Shown here piece by piece: positions 35,039 to 44,244 of a stretch of 52,592 nucleotides of DNA (position 1 is the stretch's first letter; every line of letters starts with the position of its first letter). The stretch lies in the NCBI GenBank assembly GCA_002415855.1, contig DIAS01000030.1:1-52592 (forward strand), written 5' to 3'. Origin of the DNA: Bacteroidales bacterium UBA5072 (GTDB lineage: Bacteria > Bacteroidota > Bacteroidia > Bacteroidales > UBA10428). The position numbers and the translations under genes were made by a program. Below the pieces are notes generated by a model. The model saw nothing but the letters and a program-made list of their open reading frames with translations, was not told the DNA's origin and searched no databases.

Positions 35039-36136
35039 TTATTTCGCAAGCATTACCGGTACAATTGCCCCGCATTGAAATACCGGATAAGTTGCTTCAG
35101 CCCATGTGTTTTCCCCTGCCGTAAGCTTTAATGAAACCTGATCGGGTATCCTGTAATAGATCTGGTTTACTGATGGTTTTAACGGCACGATGAACTGTTC
35201 CAAAGCCTTTGTCAGGTTCCTGTCTGTCAATTCGATTACCACCGGTATGCCTACCGCCTCTTTCATTCCTGCAAAGCCTTCCGTATCGGAGAACCTGAAA
35301 AGGACAACACGGTCTGAATCCCTGTCCGAAGCCGGTACAAAGCTGTAATTCCTTCTGTGTGGTATAATGGTTCTTTTCCCAATAAAAAGTGAAAGGTAGG
35401 CCTCTTCCAGTCTTGCCAATTCCTGAAGGGCATCAGCCATTGCCTCGCCTGCAGGCATATAATCGTACTGACCTGCTACCAGTTTAAACCGGCGCTTTTT
35501 AAGCTTTATCAGGAAATTGGCGGCCTCCTCCGCTTTTTGCTCAGGTGTTTTTTCTTTCATGGTACTTCTGCCTGCCTGTGTGGCATCATCATCCGTACCG
35601 GGCATTACAAGACTGATATCAATGTCCTTTTCGGCTTCAAAATTCCGCTTGACCGAAAGATCTGTAAAGACTACCCCTGCCGTAATTCCGGGAAAGTTAT
35701 AATAAAATTCCTGGCTCTGGGAAAAGTCAGTTGGACCCAGAATGAGACTGTCGCTCAGCAGTTTGCTTATCCCGGCATGGCTGTCAGGCCTGTCAATGCC
35801 CTGCATTGCGAAGATATAATCCGGATCAGCTTCAACATGCCGTGATATCTTCATTTCCAGGATATGCCATGTGCTCTCGGCTTTCTCAGGAACATCCTTG
35901 ATGCCCAGGTATTTTTCTGCATATTTACAGTATGGACCGGGTATTATGGCCGTTTCTTCTGCAAGAACCTGTACATCAACAACTGTAAGGGGCAGGGCAT
36001 ATATAAAAGATACCGGCTTCATTGCGCCCGAATCATTGATGTTGCTTACAACGATTTTTGTGGAGGGACTGCATGACATGAAAATAACCAGAAGTAGAAT
36101 GAGCCTGATTACATTATTGCTGGAGGGAAATTTCAT
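35039..36136 (-). CDS. DUF4831-family lipoprotein
   Basis: A 365-aa predicted lipoprotein (lipobox IFMSC after a hydrophobic stretch) of the DUF4831 family, which is typical of Bacteroidota and has no known function. The body is mostly soluble with a charged, Glu/Lys-rich segment near the middle (TPEQKAEEAANFLIKLKKRRF). The ATG at 36136 gives a good lipoprotein signal; an upstream in-frame start would add 18 residues. It overlaps the end of the nnr gene by 23 bases, so translation may be coupled. I do not propose a function. Confidence 0.78.
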   Translation of the reverse strand: MKFPSSNNVIRLILLLVIFMSCSPSTKIVVSNINDSGAMKPVSFIYALPLTVVDVQVLAEETAIIPGPYCKYAEKYLGIKDVPEKAESTWHILEMKISRHVEADPDYIFAMQGIDRPDSHAGISKLLSDSLILGPTDFSQSQEFYYNFPGITAGVVFTDLSVKRNFEAEKDIDISLVMPGTDDDATQAGRSTMKEKTPEQKAEEAANFLIKLKKRRFKLVAGQYDYMPAGEAMADALQELARLEEAYLSLFIGKRTIIPHRRNYSFVPASDRDSDRVVLFRFSDTEGFAGMKEAVGIPVVIELTDRNLTKALEQFIVPLKPSVNQIYYRIPDQVSLKLTAGENTWAEATYPVFQCGAIVPVMLAK

Positions 36137-37649
36137 GGTTTTCTGTTTTAATAAATGCTTTGCCAATATAATGAATGATATCCGAAGCAATCAATCCGGG
36201 ATAACTCTGGTCTTCTGCCGCCAGATCACCGGCCAAACCGTGCAGATAAACCCCGAGGACAGCTGCATGTTCCGCTGAATATCCCTGAGCCAATAACGAT
36301 AAGATGATCCCGGTCAGTACGTCACCCGATCCGGCAGTTGCCATACCGGGATTCCCGGTACTGTTGAAAAAGCAATGGCCGTCGGTCATTGAAACAGATG
36401 TGTATGCCCCTTTCAAGACAACAATGATCCCGAATTTTTCTGATACTTCTATCTGACGCTGATTTCTCTGATATCCGCTGGCCGACTTTCCAAAAAGCCT
36501 GTCGAACTCACCCGGATGCGGGGTTATTATTGTTTTTTCGGGCAGGAGTTCCAGCATATCGGGATGGGCAGCCAGGATATTCAGGGCATCTGCATCCAGG
36601 ATCATGGGTTTTGCAGCCGCTCTTAACAGGTTCTCAAGGGCAGCAGCTGTCTGCTCCAGGACACCGATACCAGGACCCGCGGCGATAGCGGAAAATCTCT
36701 CCGACGACGGACCATTTGTGAAATAATCATCTGCCTGATCGATGCTGAAAACAGATTCAGGTACTGCTCCCTGTATAACAGGGTATATTGCACGGGGAAC
36801 ATGCGAAGTGAGAAGCCCAACGCCTGATCTGATACATGCTCTTGCTGCAAGAACAGCTGCACCGGCCATACCATAGGAACCGGCAATCAACAGAGCATGC
36901 CCAAACGTACCCTTATGAGAAAATCTGTTTCTTTTCATCAGACTCCCGGATACATCCGCTGCGACAGTATAATAATAACCGGTGTTTATACTGTTGATAA
37001 TCTGCGGATGAAGCCCGATAGGTATGATATACCAGTTGCCGACATATTTTTCATTTTCTGCGAAAAGGAACGATCTCTTTGGAAATTCAAAAGTGAGTGT
37101 CACATTGGCCCTGATAATACCCTGGACTGGATTCCCTGAATTATCCTCGCCCATCAATCCGCTCGGTATATCAATAGATATAATGGTGCAGCCCGAGTTG
37201 TTGAGATGATTTACCAGGTCAGCTGAAAAACCTTCCAATGGTCTGGATAACCCTGCCCCGAACAAGGCATCAACAATAATAGTGTCTGGTGAGATCTGTG
37301 GAATATCCGCTAATGATCCAATCTCAAAAATTGGAACAGTACCCTGGCTGATAAGTCGTTGCCGGTTAATTTCAGAATCCTGCGAAATAATCCTGCTGAT
37401 CTGCAACTGAAACACAGTGATAGCCTGGTAAAAGCGATCTGCCAATAATCTGGCAATTGCCCAGCCATCGCCGCCATTATTCCCCGGACCGGTAAATACC
37501 GCAACAGGTTTCTCCCTGTCGATATTCTTCTCAAACCATTTCACACAGCCCAGAGCAGCCCTTTCCATCAGATCCACAGATAGTATGGGCTCGTTTTTAA
37601 TGGTGAATTCATCTATTTCCCTGATCTGACTGGTTTTAAAAACTTTCAT
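36114..37649 (-). CDS. nnr: Bifunctional NAD(P)H-hydrate epimerase / ADP-dependent dehydratase
   Basis: Metabolite repair enzyme that restores damaged NAD(P)H hydrates. The 511-aa protein has the two usual parts. The N-terminal YjeF_N epimerase (about 1-210) shows TGPGNNGGDGWAIARLL and DALFGAGLSRPL. The C-terminal ADP-dependent dehydratase (about 230-500) shows GSYGMAGAAVLAARA, ITPHPGEFDRLFG and the nucleotide-binding segment GNPGMATAGSGDVLTGII. I chose the ATG at 37649, which begins MKVFKTSQIREID as in other family members, over a start at 37712. It precedes the DUF4831 gene with a 23-base overlap. Confidence 0.96.
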   Translation of the reverse strand: MKVFKTSQIREIDEFTIKNEPILSVDLMERAALGCVKWFEKNIDREKPVAVFTGPGNNGGDGWAIARLLADRFYQAITVFQLQISRIISQDSEINRQRLISQGTVPIFEIGSLADIPQISPDTIIVDALFGAGLSRPLEGFSADLVNHLNNSGCTIISIDIPSGLMGEDNSGNPVQGIIRANVTLTFEFPKRSFLFAENEKYVGNWYIIPIGLHPQIINSINTGYYYTVAADVSGSLMKRNRFSHKGTFGHALLIAGSYGMAGAAVLAARACIRSGVGLLTSHVPRAIYPVIQGAVPESVFSIDQADDYFTNGPSSERFSAIAAGPGIGVLEQTAAALENLLRAAAKPMILDADALNILAAHPDMLELLPEKTIITPHPGEFDRLFGKSASGYQRNQRQIEVSEKFGIIVVLKGAYTSVSMTDGHCFFNSTGNPGMATAGSGDVLTGIILSLLAQGYSAEHAAVLGVYLHGLAGDLAAEDQSYPGLIASDIIHYIGKAFIKTENHEISLQQ

Positions 37650-37784
37650 ACCGGCTGGCAGCAGATTATTTACATGTATAATATTAGGAAAAAAAACTGA
37701 ATAAGTCTGCAATTATGTGCCATTGATAAATTAACTTGCAGCAACAATCCATTTTAACCGTCTATTCAATAAAATCTGAAAATC

Positions 37785-38504
37785 ATGAAAACAATAAAGC
37801 TTATCATTCTTACTGCCACCATCATATTAAATGCTGCCGGTTGTGTGGTGAATATTCAGGACTCAGTTACCGGCGATGGTAAAGTTGTCAGTCAGACCCG
37901 CGATGTAGTTCAGTTTACGGGCATAAAAGTGGGCAGTGGAATAGATGTCTTCCTTACGCAGGGCGATGTGCAAAGCGTTGAAGTAGAGGCTGATGAAAAT
38001 CTGCAGGAATGGATCAGGACAGAGGTTGAAGGTAATGTGCTCCATATTTATACCGATAAAAATATCCGGCTTGCCAAAACCAAGAAGGTCAACATTACCT
38101 GCAAGACTATTGACCGTATAGATGTTTCCAGCGCAGGGGATGTTACGGGACTAACACCTTTCAAAACCGACAAGCTTGATATCGATATGAGCAGCGCCGG
38201 AGACCTGAAATTTGAAGTCGAAGCCCTTGAAATAACTGTTTCAATCTCAAGTGCTGGAAATGTTAGTCTGAAAGGTAAAACCGACACCCTGAAAGCTGAC
38301 CTGAGCAGCGCGGGTGATCTCAATGCGTTTGACCTTATTGCCAAAGTAGGTGAAGTATCAGTCTCCAGTGCGGGCAGTGCAAAGGTTTACGTAACAGATG
38401 AAGCAACGTTCCGCTCAAGCAGTGCGGGTGACATTGATTACAAAGGGGAACCGAGGGTAAAGGAAATTCAAACCTCCAGTGCAGGCTCGGTGAATAAGAG
38501 ATAA
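37785..38504 (+). CDS. Head-GIN (DUF2807) lipoprotein with SSAG beta-helix repeats
   Basis: Predicted lipoprotein of 239 aa (lipobox AAGC, Cys20) in the DUF2807 family, thought to form a right-handed beta-helix on the cell surface. The motif SSAG occurs seven times, at residues 115, 136, 155, 174, 194, 212 and 231, spaced 18-21 residues apart, which fits one Ser-Ser-Ala-Gly turn per helix rung. There is no C-terminal sorting or membrane segment. Function is unknown; related proteins are annotated as adhesin-like only by fold. Its last 37 bases overlap the convergent CHAD gene. Confidence 0.85.
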   Translation: MKTIKLIILTATIILNAAGCVVNIQDSVTGDGKVVSQTRDVVQFTGIKVGSGIDVFLTQGDVQSVEVEADENLQEWIRTEVEGNVLHIYTDKNIRLAKTKKVNITCKTIDRIDVSSAGDVTGLTPFKTDKLDIDMSSAGDLKFEVEALEITVSISSAGNVSLKGKTDTLKADLSSAGDLNAFDLIAKVGEVSVSSAGSAKVYVTDEATFRSSSAGDIDYKGEPRVKEIQTSSAGSVNKR

Positions 38505-39400
38505 AAAATTTCCATCTTCCTCGCCACATCACCCGGTTTGTCGGCATACAGGCGCTGAGCCAGTGGCAGAACCGATTTTTGGATCTGTTGCCTTTTCCCG
38601 GAGATATAATCGAGTAACAGCAGGCCGTGGGGCTTGTCCTTCAGGAGATTTTCCCCGAGGAGAATCTTTTCCAATTCAGCCAGGTCATGCTCCAGACCGA
38701 GTTTTTGTGCAAGCGTGTCGAGTTGATGTACTTGAAAGCCATAATAGGAAGGCCATACAGGACGGATCAGGATCAACATGTTCCAAAGCGACTTTACAAT
38801 TTTTCGCAGTTCGTGTAAATTCTCAGCAGTAGGCTGGTTAATGGCCTGATCGACACATTTCTTGCCGAGACCAAAGGTTCTTTTTAGTCCAGGTGTCAGA
38901 TCATGGATATTACAGGATGGAAGAGGCCTGTCGGCATTTGATTTCAGCTCTGCTGATAACAGGCCTGAAAGATAATTTTCTGCATGATGTTTTTTTATCA
39001 GGCTGGCAGTAATTTCCCGATGTCTGTGTTCCATGTCCTTGATGAGCCTCTCAATCTGTGCTGGTTTTATTGGCATCTTTTTATCCTCAGCGATCATTTT
39101 AAGCATGTCACAATAAACCACACTGAGCCTGTGGGGAGCAAGAAAATAGCTCAGGTCTCTGTAAATCTCCCTTCCATGGAGATATAATTCATTGCCAGCC
39201 GCCTTGCGGAACAAACGGTATACGGCCCTGATACGTTTGGTTGATTTTCTGATTTCGTGGGTGACATAGTCGGGATTTTCCCGAAATTGTCCGGATAAAA
39301 GCAGTGATTGCTGAAGCTGGTTGTTGACAACACGCCGGAATGTTTCATGCAATGGTTCGTGTTTGTAAAGTCTGAAACCAGGAAGCTCTTTTTTTTTCAT
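38468..39400 (-). CDS. CHAD-domain protein
   Basis: A 310-aa all-helical protein with the CHAD fold (conserved histidine alpha-helical domain), which binds polyphosphate in characterised cases. Conserved basic and histidine positions are visible: VTHEIRKSTKRIRAVYRLFR near residues 45-64 and the second-half repeat LHELRKIVKSLWNML near 204-218. No CYTH triphosphatase domain or polyphosphate kinase gene is adjacent. It converges on and overlaps the DUF2807 gene by 37 bases and diverges from tex. Polyphosphate binding is inferred from the family. Confidence 0.85.
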   Translation of the reverse strand: MKKKELPGFRLYKHEPLHETFRRVVNNQLQQSLLLSGQFRENPDYVTHEIRKSTKRIRAVYRLFRKAAGNELYLHGREIYRDLSYFLAPHRLSVVYCDMLKMIAEDKKMPIKPAQIERLIKDMEHRHREITASLIKKHHAENYLSGLLSAELKSNADRPLPSCNIHDLTPGLKRTFGLGKKCVDQAINQPTAENLHELRKIVKSLWNMLILIRPVWPSYYGFQVHQLDTLAQKLGLEHDLAELEKILLGENLLKDKPHGLLLLDYISGKRQQIQKSVLPLAQRLYADKPGDVARKMEIFYLLFTEPALEV

Positions 39401-39424
39401 AAAGCTAAATTAAGAACTTATCCA

Positions 39425-39432
39425 TACTTTTG
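39425..39432 (+). promoter_or_regulatory. Candidate -7 box for tex
   Basis: TACTTTTG matches the Bacteroidota -7 consensus exactly, 24 bases before the tex ATG at 39456. No TTG was found at a proper -33 distance. The leader also carries the short repeat CAAATTTCAAA. Confidence 0.4.
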
Positions 39433-39455
39433 CCTGCCTAATTTCAAATTTCAAA

Positions 39456-41585
39456 ATGGGAAACAAATATGTTCACCTGCTGGCTATCGATCTGAACCTG
39501 GCTCCCTGGCAGATTGAAAACACACTTAGATTGCTGGAGGCTAAAGCTACAGTACCTTTTATCAGCCGTTACCGGAAAGAAGTCACCGGCAGCCTTGATG
39601 AAGTTCAGATCACTGATATCATGGAAAAGTTCACCAAATATGAAGAACTTGATAAACGGCGCGAAACAGTCATCAACAGCATTGAAGAGCAGGGATTGGG
39701 TACACCAGAACTCCGTAAGAAACTGGAAAATGCCATGAGCATTACCGAATTGGAAGACCTGTACCTGCCCTATAAACCTAAAAAGAAGACCCGTGCGTCC
39801 ATGGCAAGGGAAAAAGGACTGGAACCCCTGGCCAGGATCATTTTTAAACAGGATGAACGCAATATTCAACAGAAAGCGGTTCAATTTCTGGGTGACCAGG
39901 TAGAAACAGAAGAAGATGCTTTACAGGGTGCCAGGGATATCATAGCAGAATGGGTGAATGAGGACCAGCGCGCAAGGATCCTGGTAAGACGATCGTTTGC
40001 CCAGGGAGCAGTAGTAGGCTCCGTTATCGCGAAAGGGAAAGAAACAGAAGGAATCAAATACAAAGATTACTTCGATTTCTCAGAACCGTTAAATCGTTGT
40101 CCCTCGCACCGCTTGCTTGCCATGCTCAGAGGAGAGGATGAAGGATTCCTCAGAATAAGAATTGAACCCGATGCCGATAAAACCATCCGTCAGCTCAACG
40201 AGCTATACATCCGGAGCACCGGCGAATGTGCGGAGCAGCTTACACAAGCCATCAAAGACTCATATAAACGACTGCTGGGTCCGGCAATTGAAACCGAATT
40301 CAGATCTCTGGCAAAAGAAAAAGCAGATGACCAGGCCATACGTGTATTTGCCGAAAACCTGAAACAGTTGCTGATGTCCCCGCCGCTTGGGCAAAAGCGA
40401 ATACTTGCCATTGATCCGGGCTTCAGGACAGGTTGTAAGGTGGTATGCCTGGACGCTCAGGGAAACCTTCTTCACAATGAAACGATCTTTCCGCATCCCC
40501 CGCAGCAGGAAACATCACTGGCTATTAAAAAAATCAATACGCTTGTAAACTCTTATAAAATTGATGCTGTGGCGATTGGGAATGGCACTGCCAGCCGTGA
40601 AACCGAGTCTTTCATCCGGAAAATCAAATTCGAACGCGATCTGAAAGTATTCGTGGTAAGTGAGGCTGGGGCATCAGTTTATTCGGCCTCCAAGGTTGCC
40701 CGTGAGGAATTTCCCGATTATGATGTTACTGTAAGGGGTGCTGTTTCAATTGGCCGGCGATTGATGGATCCTCTGGCAGAACTGGTAAAGATCGATCCAA
40801 AGTCGATCGGAGTAGGGCAGTACCAGCATGACGTGGACCAGAACAAACTCAAAGCATCACTTGACCAGGTTGTTGAGAACTGTGTCAATGCTGTAGGTGT
40901 GGATCTCAACACCTCCAGTTTGCACCTGTTGACCTATGTTTCAGGGCTCGGTCCGCAACTGGCAAAAAACATCGTCGATTACCGGAGGGAACAGGGGACT
41001 TTCACCTCACGTGAGGATCTGAAAAAGGTTCCCCGGATGGGACCAAAGGCTTTTGAGCAGTCGGCCGGCTTTTTGCGCATCAGGGACGGATCAAATCCCC
41101 TTGATAACAGTGCTGTTCATCCTGAAAGTTATTACATCGTTGAGAAAATGGCCAAAACCCTGAATCATGCGGTAGCTGAATTGCTGCAGGATGAAAAGCT
41201 ACGCCAGGGGATTGATATTAAGCAATATACTGATGAAAAGGCGGGGATACCTACGCTTACCGATATCATGAATGAACTGGCCAAACCAGGAAGGGACCCC
41301 CGGTCGGTAATTAAAGTACTTGAATTTGCCCCGGATGTTCATGCTATGGAAGATATCCGGCCTGGCATGATCCTTCCGGGAATTGTGACCAACATCACCA
41401 ATTTTGGTGCCTTTGTTGATATCGGCGTTAAGCAGGACGGATTGGTACATATTTCTCAGATGGCCGACCGGTTTATTACCAACCCGGCCGATGTGGTGAA
41501 ACTTCACCAGCATGTCAGGGTGAAAGTTCTGGAGGTAGACGTGTCCCGGAAACGGATTCAGCTGACCCTGAAACTACCCGAATAA
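39456..41585 (+). CDS. tex: Tex-family transcription accessory/RNA-binding protein
   Basis: Cytoplasmic nucleic-acid-binding protein of 709 aa, named for effects on toxin gene transcription in Bordetella and needed for normal expression and stress survival in several bacteria. Domains in order: Tex N-terminal helical region (about 1-190), YqgF-like RNase H fold with ILAIDPGFRTGCK near residues 313-325, helix-hairpin-helix repeats (about 485-560, with SGLGPQLAKNIVDYR), and a C-terminal S1 RNA-binding domain (about 635-705, GIVTNITNFGAFVDIG). Length and order match the family closely. It is a single-gene unit. Confidence 0.96.
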   Translation: MGNKYVHLLAIDLNLAPWQIENTLRLLEAKATVPFISRYRKEVTGSLDEVQITDIMEKFTKYEELDKRRETVINSIEEQGLGTPELRKKLENAMSITELEDLYLPYKPKKKTRASMAREKGLEPLARIIFKQDERNIQQKAVQFLGDQVETEEDALQGARDIIAEWVNEDQRARILVRRSFAQGAVVGSVIAKGKETEGIKYKDYFDFSEPLNRCPSHRLLAMLRGEDEGFLRIRIEPDADKTIRQLNELYIRSTGECAEQLTQAIKDSYKRLLGPAIETEFRSLAKEKADDQAIRVFAENLKQLLMSPPLGQKRILAIDPGFRTGCKVVCLDAQGNLLHNETIFPHPPQQETSLAIKKINTLVNSYKIDAVAIGNGTASRETESFIRKIKFERDLKVFVVSEAGASVYSASKVAREEFPDYDVTVRGAVSIGRRLMDPLAELVKIDPKSIGVGQYQHDVDQNKLKASLDQVVENCVNAVGVDLNTSSLHLLTYVSGLGPQLAKNIVDYRREQGTFTSREDLKKVPRMGPKAFEQSAGFLRIRDGSNPLDNSAVHPESYYIVEKMAKTLNHAVAELLQDEKLRQGIDIKQYTDEKAGIPTLTDIMNELAKPGRDPRSVIKVLEFAPDVHAMEDIRPGMILPGIVTNITNFGAFVDIGVKQDGLVHISQMADRFITNPADVVKLHQHVRVKVLEVDVSRKRIQLTLKLPE

Positions 41586-41622
41586 AAAACACCCTTCAAG
41601 CGTCAATGACACAGGAAGGGTG
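41584..41622 (-). terminator. rpoD terminator (minus strand), also between tex and rpoD
   Basis: CACCCTTC (41590-41597) pairs with GAAGGGTG (41615-41622) around a 17-base loop. On the minus strand the stem is followed directly by six T (A run 41584-41589), a good intrinsic terminator for rpoD. On the plus strand the T run starts a few bases later, so it may also act for tex. Confidence 0.7.
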
Positions 41623-41643
41623 CCTGTATTTTTGCGATTAAAA

Positions 41644-42504
41644 CTAACCCAGATAAGATTTGAGCAATTTACTTCGTGATGTATGCCGCAGGCGGCGGAT
41701 GGCTTTTTCCTTGATCTGCCTGACCCTTTCACGGGTAAGATCAAATTTCTCACCGATCTCTTCCAGGGTCATTTCCTGTACACCTATGCCGAAAAAGAAT
41801 TTGATAATGTCCCTTTCCCGTTCGGTTAGAGTTGCCAGTGCCCGGTCAATTTCCTTCATCAGTGACTCACTGATCAGCTTCTTATCGGCTTTTGGGGAAT
41901 CATGGTTGATCAGGATGTCCAACAGGCTGTTGTCTTCACCTTCAGCAAAAGGGGCATCAACAGAAACGTGCCTTCCCGACACCTTGAGCGTATCGGATAC
42001 TTTTTCCTTGGGCAGTTCAAGGGCTTCAGCCAGTTCCTCGGGAGTTGGGGTACGTTCAAATTCCTGCTCAAATTTTGAGAAGGCTTTGTTGATTTTATTC
42101 AACGAACCAACCTGGTTAAGTGGCAGCCTGACAATTCTCGATTGCTCGGCAAGTGCTTGCAGGATAGACTGTCTGATCCACCAGACTGCATAGGAAATAA
42201 ACTTGAAGCCACGGGTTTCATCAAACTTTTCAGCAGCTTTGATGAGGCCCAGATTACCTTCATTGATCAGGTCAGGTAGGCTGAGACCCTGGTTCTGATA
42301 CTGCTTGGCTACTGACACAACAAATCTTAAATTTGCTCTTGTCAGTTTCTCAAGGGCTGTTTTATCTCCTTTCTTAATCCTTTGCGCCAACTCAACTTCC
42401 TCTTCAACTGTGATAAGCTCTTCTTTTCCTATCTCCTGCAAATACTTATCCAGCGAGGCGCTTTCCCGGTTGGTAATTGATTTTGTAATCTTTAATTGTC
42501 TCAT
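41644..42504 (-). CDS. rpoD: Primary sigma factor RpoD/SigA, compact Bacteroidota type
   Basis: Housekeeping sigma factor of 286 aa. Regions 1.2 (SLDKYLQEIGKEELIT), 2 (NLRFVVSVAKQYQNQGLSLPDLINEGNLGLIKA and WWIRQSI), 3 and 4 (region 4.2 with TLEEIGEKFDLTRERVRQI) are present, while region 1.1 and the large non-conserved insert of E. coli sigma70 are absent. This short form is the standard primary sigma of Bacteroidota, which reads TTTG/TAnnTTTG promoters, and several such sites occur in this window. The ATG at 42504 gives the conserved MRQLKITKSITNRES start; an in-frame TTG lies three codons upstream. Confidence 0.97.
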   Translation of the reverse strand: MRQLKITKSITNRESASLDKYLQEIGKEELITVEEEVELAQRIKKGDKTALEKLTRANLRFVVSVAKQYQNQGLSLPDLINEGNLGLIKAAEKFDETRGFKFISYAVWWIRQSILQALAEQSRIVRLPLNQVGSLNKINKAFSKFEQEFERTPTPEELAEALELPKEKVSDTLKVSGRHVSVDAPFAEGEDNSLLDILINHDSPKADKKLISESLMKEIDRALATLTERERDIIKFFFGIGVQEMTLEEIGEKFDLTRERVRQIKEKAIRRLRHTSRSKLLKSYLG

Positions 42505-42582
42505 TTTCCCCAAAAAATTTGTGCGACGAATTTATGCTATTTTATTATCAATTAATAGAATTCAAGTGATATAAAATTTATC

Positions 42583-42613
42583 AAAAAAAAAGGCCTGCGA
42601 ACTGCAGGCCTTT
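42583..42613 (-). terminator. Intrinsic terminator of the htrA gene
   Basis: On the minus strand a 10-bp perfect stem AAAGGCCTGC/GCAGGCCTTT (42604-42613 with 42589-42598) with a 5-base loop is followed by nine T (A run 42583-42591). It separates the htrA and rpoD units, which share a strand. Confidence 0.92.
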
Positions 42614-42634
42614 AATATGATTCTAATGGCTCAT

Positions 42635-44062
42635 TTACAGTCCAAATGCATAATATGCAGCAGTCCCATTCTGATATATTCCTTCTACGTATACTCCACC
42701 TTTAATTGAATTAAAGATTTTCTCCAGATCAGCGACCGAATAAATCGGCTTGTTGTTCACCTGAGTAATGATGAATCCGGGTTTCACCCCCTCGGCTTTC
42801 AGTTTGCCGTCCTGAAGTTCGGTGACTTTTACCCCGTATTTAATGCCGAGCTTGTTCTTTTCCTGATCATCCAGGTTAACTACTTTTGCCCCGAGTATGG
42901 TTTCGAATGTGCCTGCTTTAACGACGCCAGTGTCGCCCTGTAGGTTACGTAACGTCACTTCAATTTGTTTCGTTTTGTCTTTTCTTTTTACCTGAACAAT
43001 GATCTTATCACCCGGACGGTATCTTCCAACCATTTCCTGTAATTCCGAGGGGCTCTTCACCGGTATGTCATTGATATGTGTTACTACGTCACCGGCCTCA
43101 ATTCCTGCCTCTTTGGCAGCACTGTTGTCATTAACTTCCGCAACATATACACCCTCCAACTGGTCGAGACCTTTTTCCTTGGCAAGTTCAGCTGTGATAT
43201 CAACAATCTGAACTCCCATAATAGCACGCTGCACGGTGCCGAACTCAATAATATCCTTGACTACTTTCTGGACAATGCTTGAGGGAATGGCAAATGAGAT
43301 TCCCACATTCCCGCCGGTAGGTGATACGATGGCTGTATTGATGCCAATCATTTCACCTTTCAGGTTAACCAGCGCCCCGCCACTGTTTCCACGGTTCACC
43401 GAAGCATCAGTCTGTATAAAGGATTCAATCTTATAATTGTCCATGATGATGTCCATGCTTCTTCCTTTAGCACTCACAATCCCTGCAGTCACTGTTGAGG
43501 TGATATTGAAGGGATTTCCCACAGCCAGCACCCACTCACCGACTTTAAGCACATCGGAGTTTCCGAACGTGATAAAAGGCAGACCTTCTGCTTCAACTTT
43601 AAGCAGGGCCAGATCAGTGGAATGATCAGTACCGACTACCTTGGCTGTGAATTCACGTTTGTCGTTCAGTGTCACTGTAACTTTGTCAGAGTTCTCAATG
43701 ACGTGGTTATTTGTGACAATATAACCGTCGGCTGTAATGATAACGCCAGAACCGATACCCATAACCGGTTCCTCCTCACCCTGATACCTGTCACCATAGA
43801 AAAACTCATAAATGGGATTCCGGTATTGAACTGTAGACTGGGTTTTAACATTTACAACAGTATTAATTGTCTTTTCCGCTGCGTAGGTAAAATCTGTCGA
43901 ACTGTCCAGTCCTGCTGTCAGTTTAACCATATTCACGGGCTGTTGAGTTCCTGCAATGACTTCCTTTTCCTTGTTATCGAGCAAGGCAGAATAGGCAAAT
44001 ACTGCAACCAGGCCGCCAAAAAACGCGGCCGCGATAATTACGAATAGCTGTTTGTTCTTCAT
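42635..44062 (-). CDS. degQ: DegQ/HtrA (Do-family) periplasmic serine endopeptidase
   Basis: Envelope quality-control protease of 475 aa. An N-terminal signal/anchor (about 5-27) is followed by the trypsin-like domain with His120 (TNNHVIE), Asp150 (STDLALLKV) and Ser227 (NRGNSGG), and two PDZ domains (about 265-360 and 380-470). An extra stretch near 78-98 (RNPIYEFFYGDRYQGEEEP) corresponds to the LA loop of the family. I use the ATG at 44062 rather than an in-frame TTG at 44068. It has its own upstream -7 box, a long leader with an inverted repeat, and a strong terminator, so it is a separately controlled single gene. Confidence 0.95.
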   Translation of the reverse strand: MKNKQLFVIIAAAFFGGLVAVFAYSALLDNKEKEVIAGTQQPVNMVKLTAGLDSSTDFTYAAEKTINTVVNVKTQSTVQYRNPIYEFFYGDRYQGEEEPVMGIGSGVIITADGYIVTNNHVIENSDKVTVTLNDKREFTAKVVGTDHSTDLALLKVEAEGLPFITFGNSDVLKVGEWVLAVGNPFNITSTVTAGIVSAKGRSMDIIMDNYKIESFIQTDASVNRGNSGGALVNLKGEMIGINTAIVSPTGGNVGISFAIPSSIVQKVVKDIIEFGTVQRAIMGVQIVDITAELAKEKGLDQLEGVYVAEVNDNSAAKEAGIEAGDVVTHINDIPVKSPSELQEMVGRYRPGDKIIVQVKRKDKTKQIEVTLRNLQGDTGVVKAGTFETILGAKVVNLDDQEKNKLGIKYGVKVTELQDGKLKAEGVKPGFIITQVNNKPIYSVADLEKIFNSIKGGVYVEGIYQNGTAAYYAFGL

Positions 44063-44102
44063 CTTCAAAATCTTTTATTTGGTCTTTTAATAATTCTCAG
44101 AA

Positions 44103-44134
44103 CAAAGGGCACTGTTTCAAAAATTGTGCCTTTG
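44103..44134. repeat. Inverted repeat in the htrA leader
   Basis: CAAAGGGCAC (44103-44112) and GTGCCTTTG (44126-44134) pair over nine positions with one bulged G around a 13-base loop. It lies between the predicted htrA -7 box and start codon, in the transcribed leader, so it could be an RNA hairpin or an operator. Confidence 0.4.
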
Positions 44135-44152
44135 TTTTGCCAATATTAACCT

Positions 44153-44160
44153 CAAAATTA
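44153..44160 (-). promoter_or_regulatory. Candidate -7 box for htrA
   Basis: On the minus strand TAATTTTG matches TAnnTTTG exactly, 90 bases before the htrA ATG, which would give a leader of about 80 bases. No clear -33 TTG at normal spacing; an activator or other sigma factor may help. Confidence 0.4.
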
Positions 44161-44228
44161 TGACATTTGTTTTCCGAAAGTGCTGGTTTAACATAATTTA
44201 ACGATGCCAACCTTTGTGCAGCATACAA

Positions 44229-44244
44229 CCTGCCTGCAGGCAGG
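44229..44244. repeat. 16-bp perfect palindrome with low-complexity tail before the GH31 gene
   Basis: CCTGCCTGCAGGCAGG is a perfect 16-bp palindrome, followed to the GH31 start by a short-word C/A/T-rich stretch (ACTTACTACC, ACAACTTACAAC). It looks like an interspersed low-complexity insertion rather than an evolved promoter element, and it is similar in style to the repeats at the end of the window. Confidence 0.5.

Noticed and set aside
38130..38490. Recurring AGCAGTGCGGGTGAC-like words as a DNA repeat or CRISPR
   Set aside because: They are in frame and encode the SSAG motif of the DUF2807 protein; spacing follows the protein rungs.
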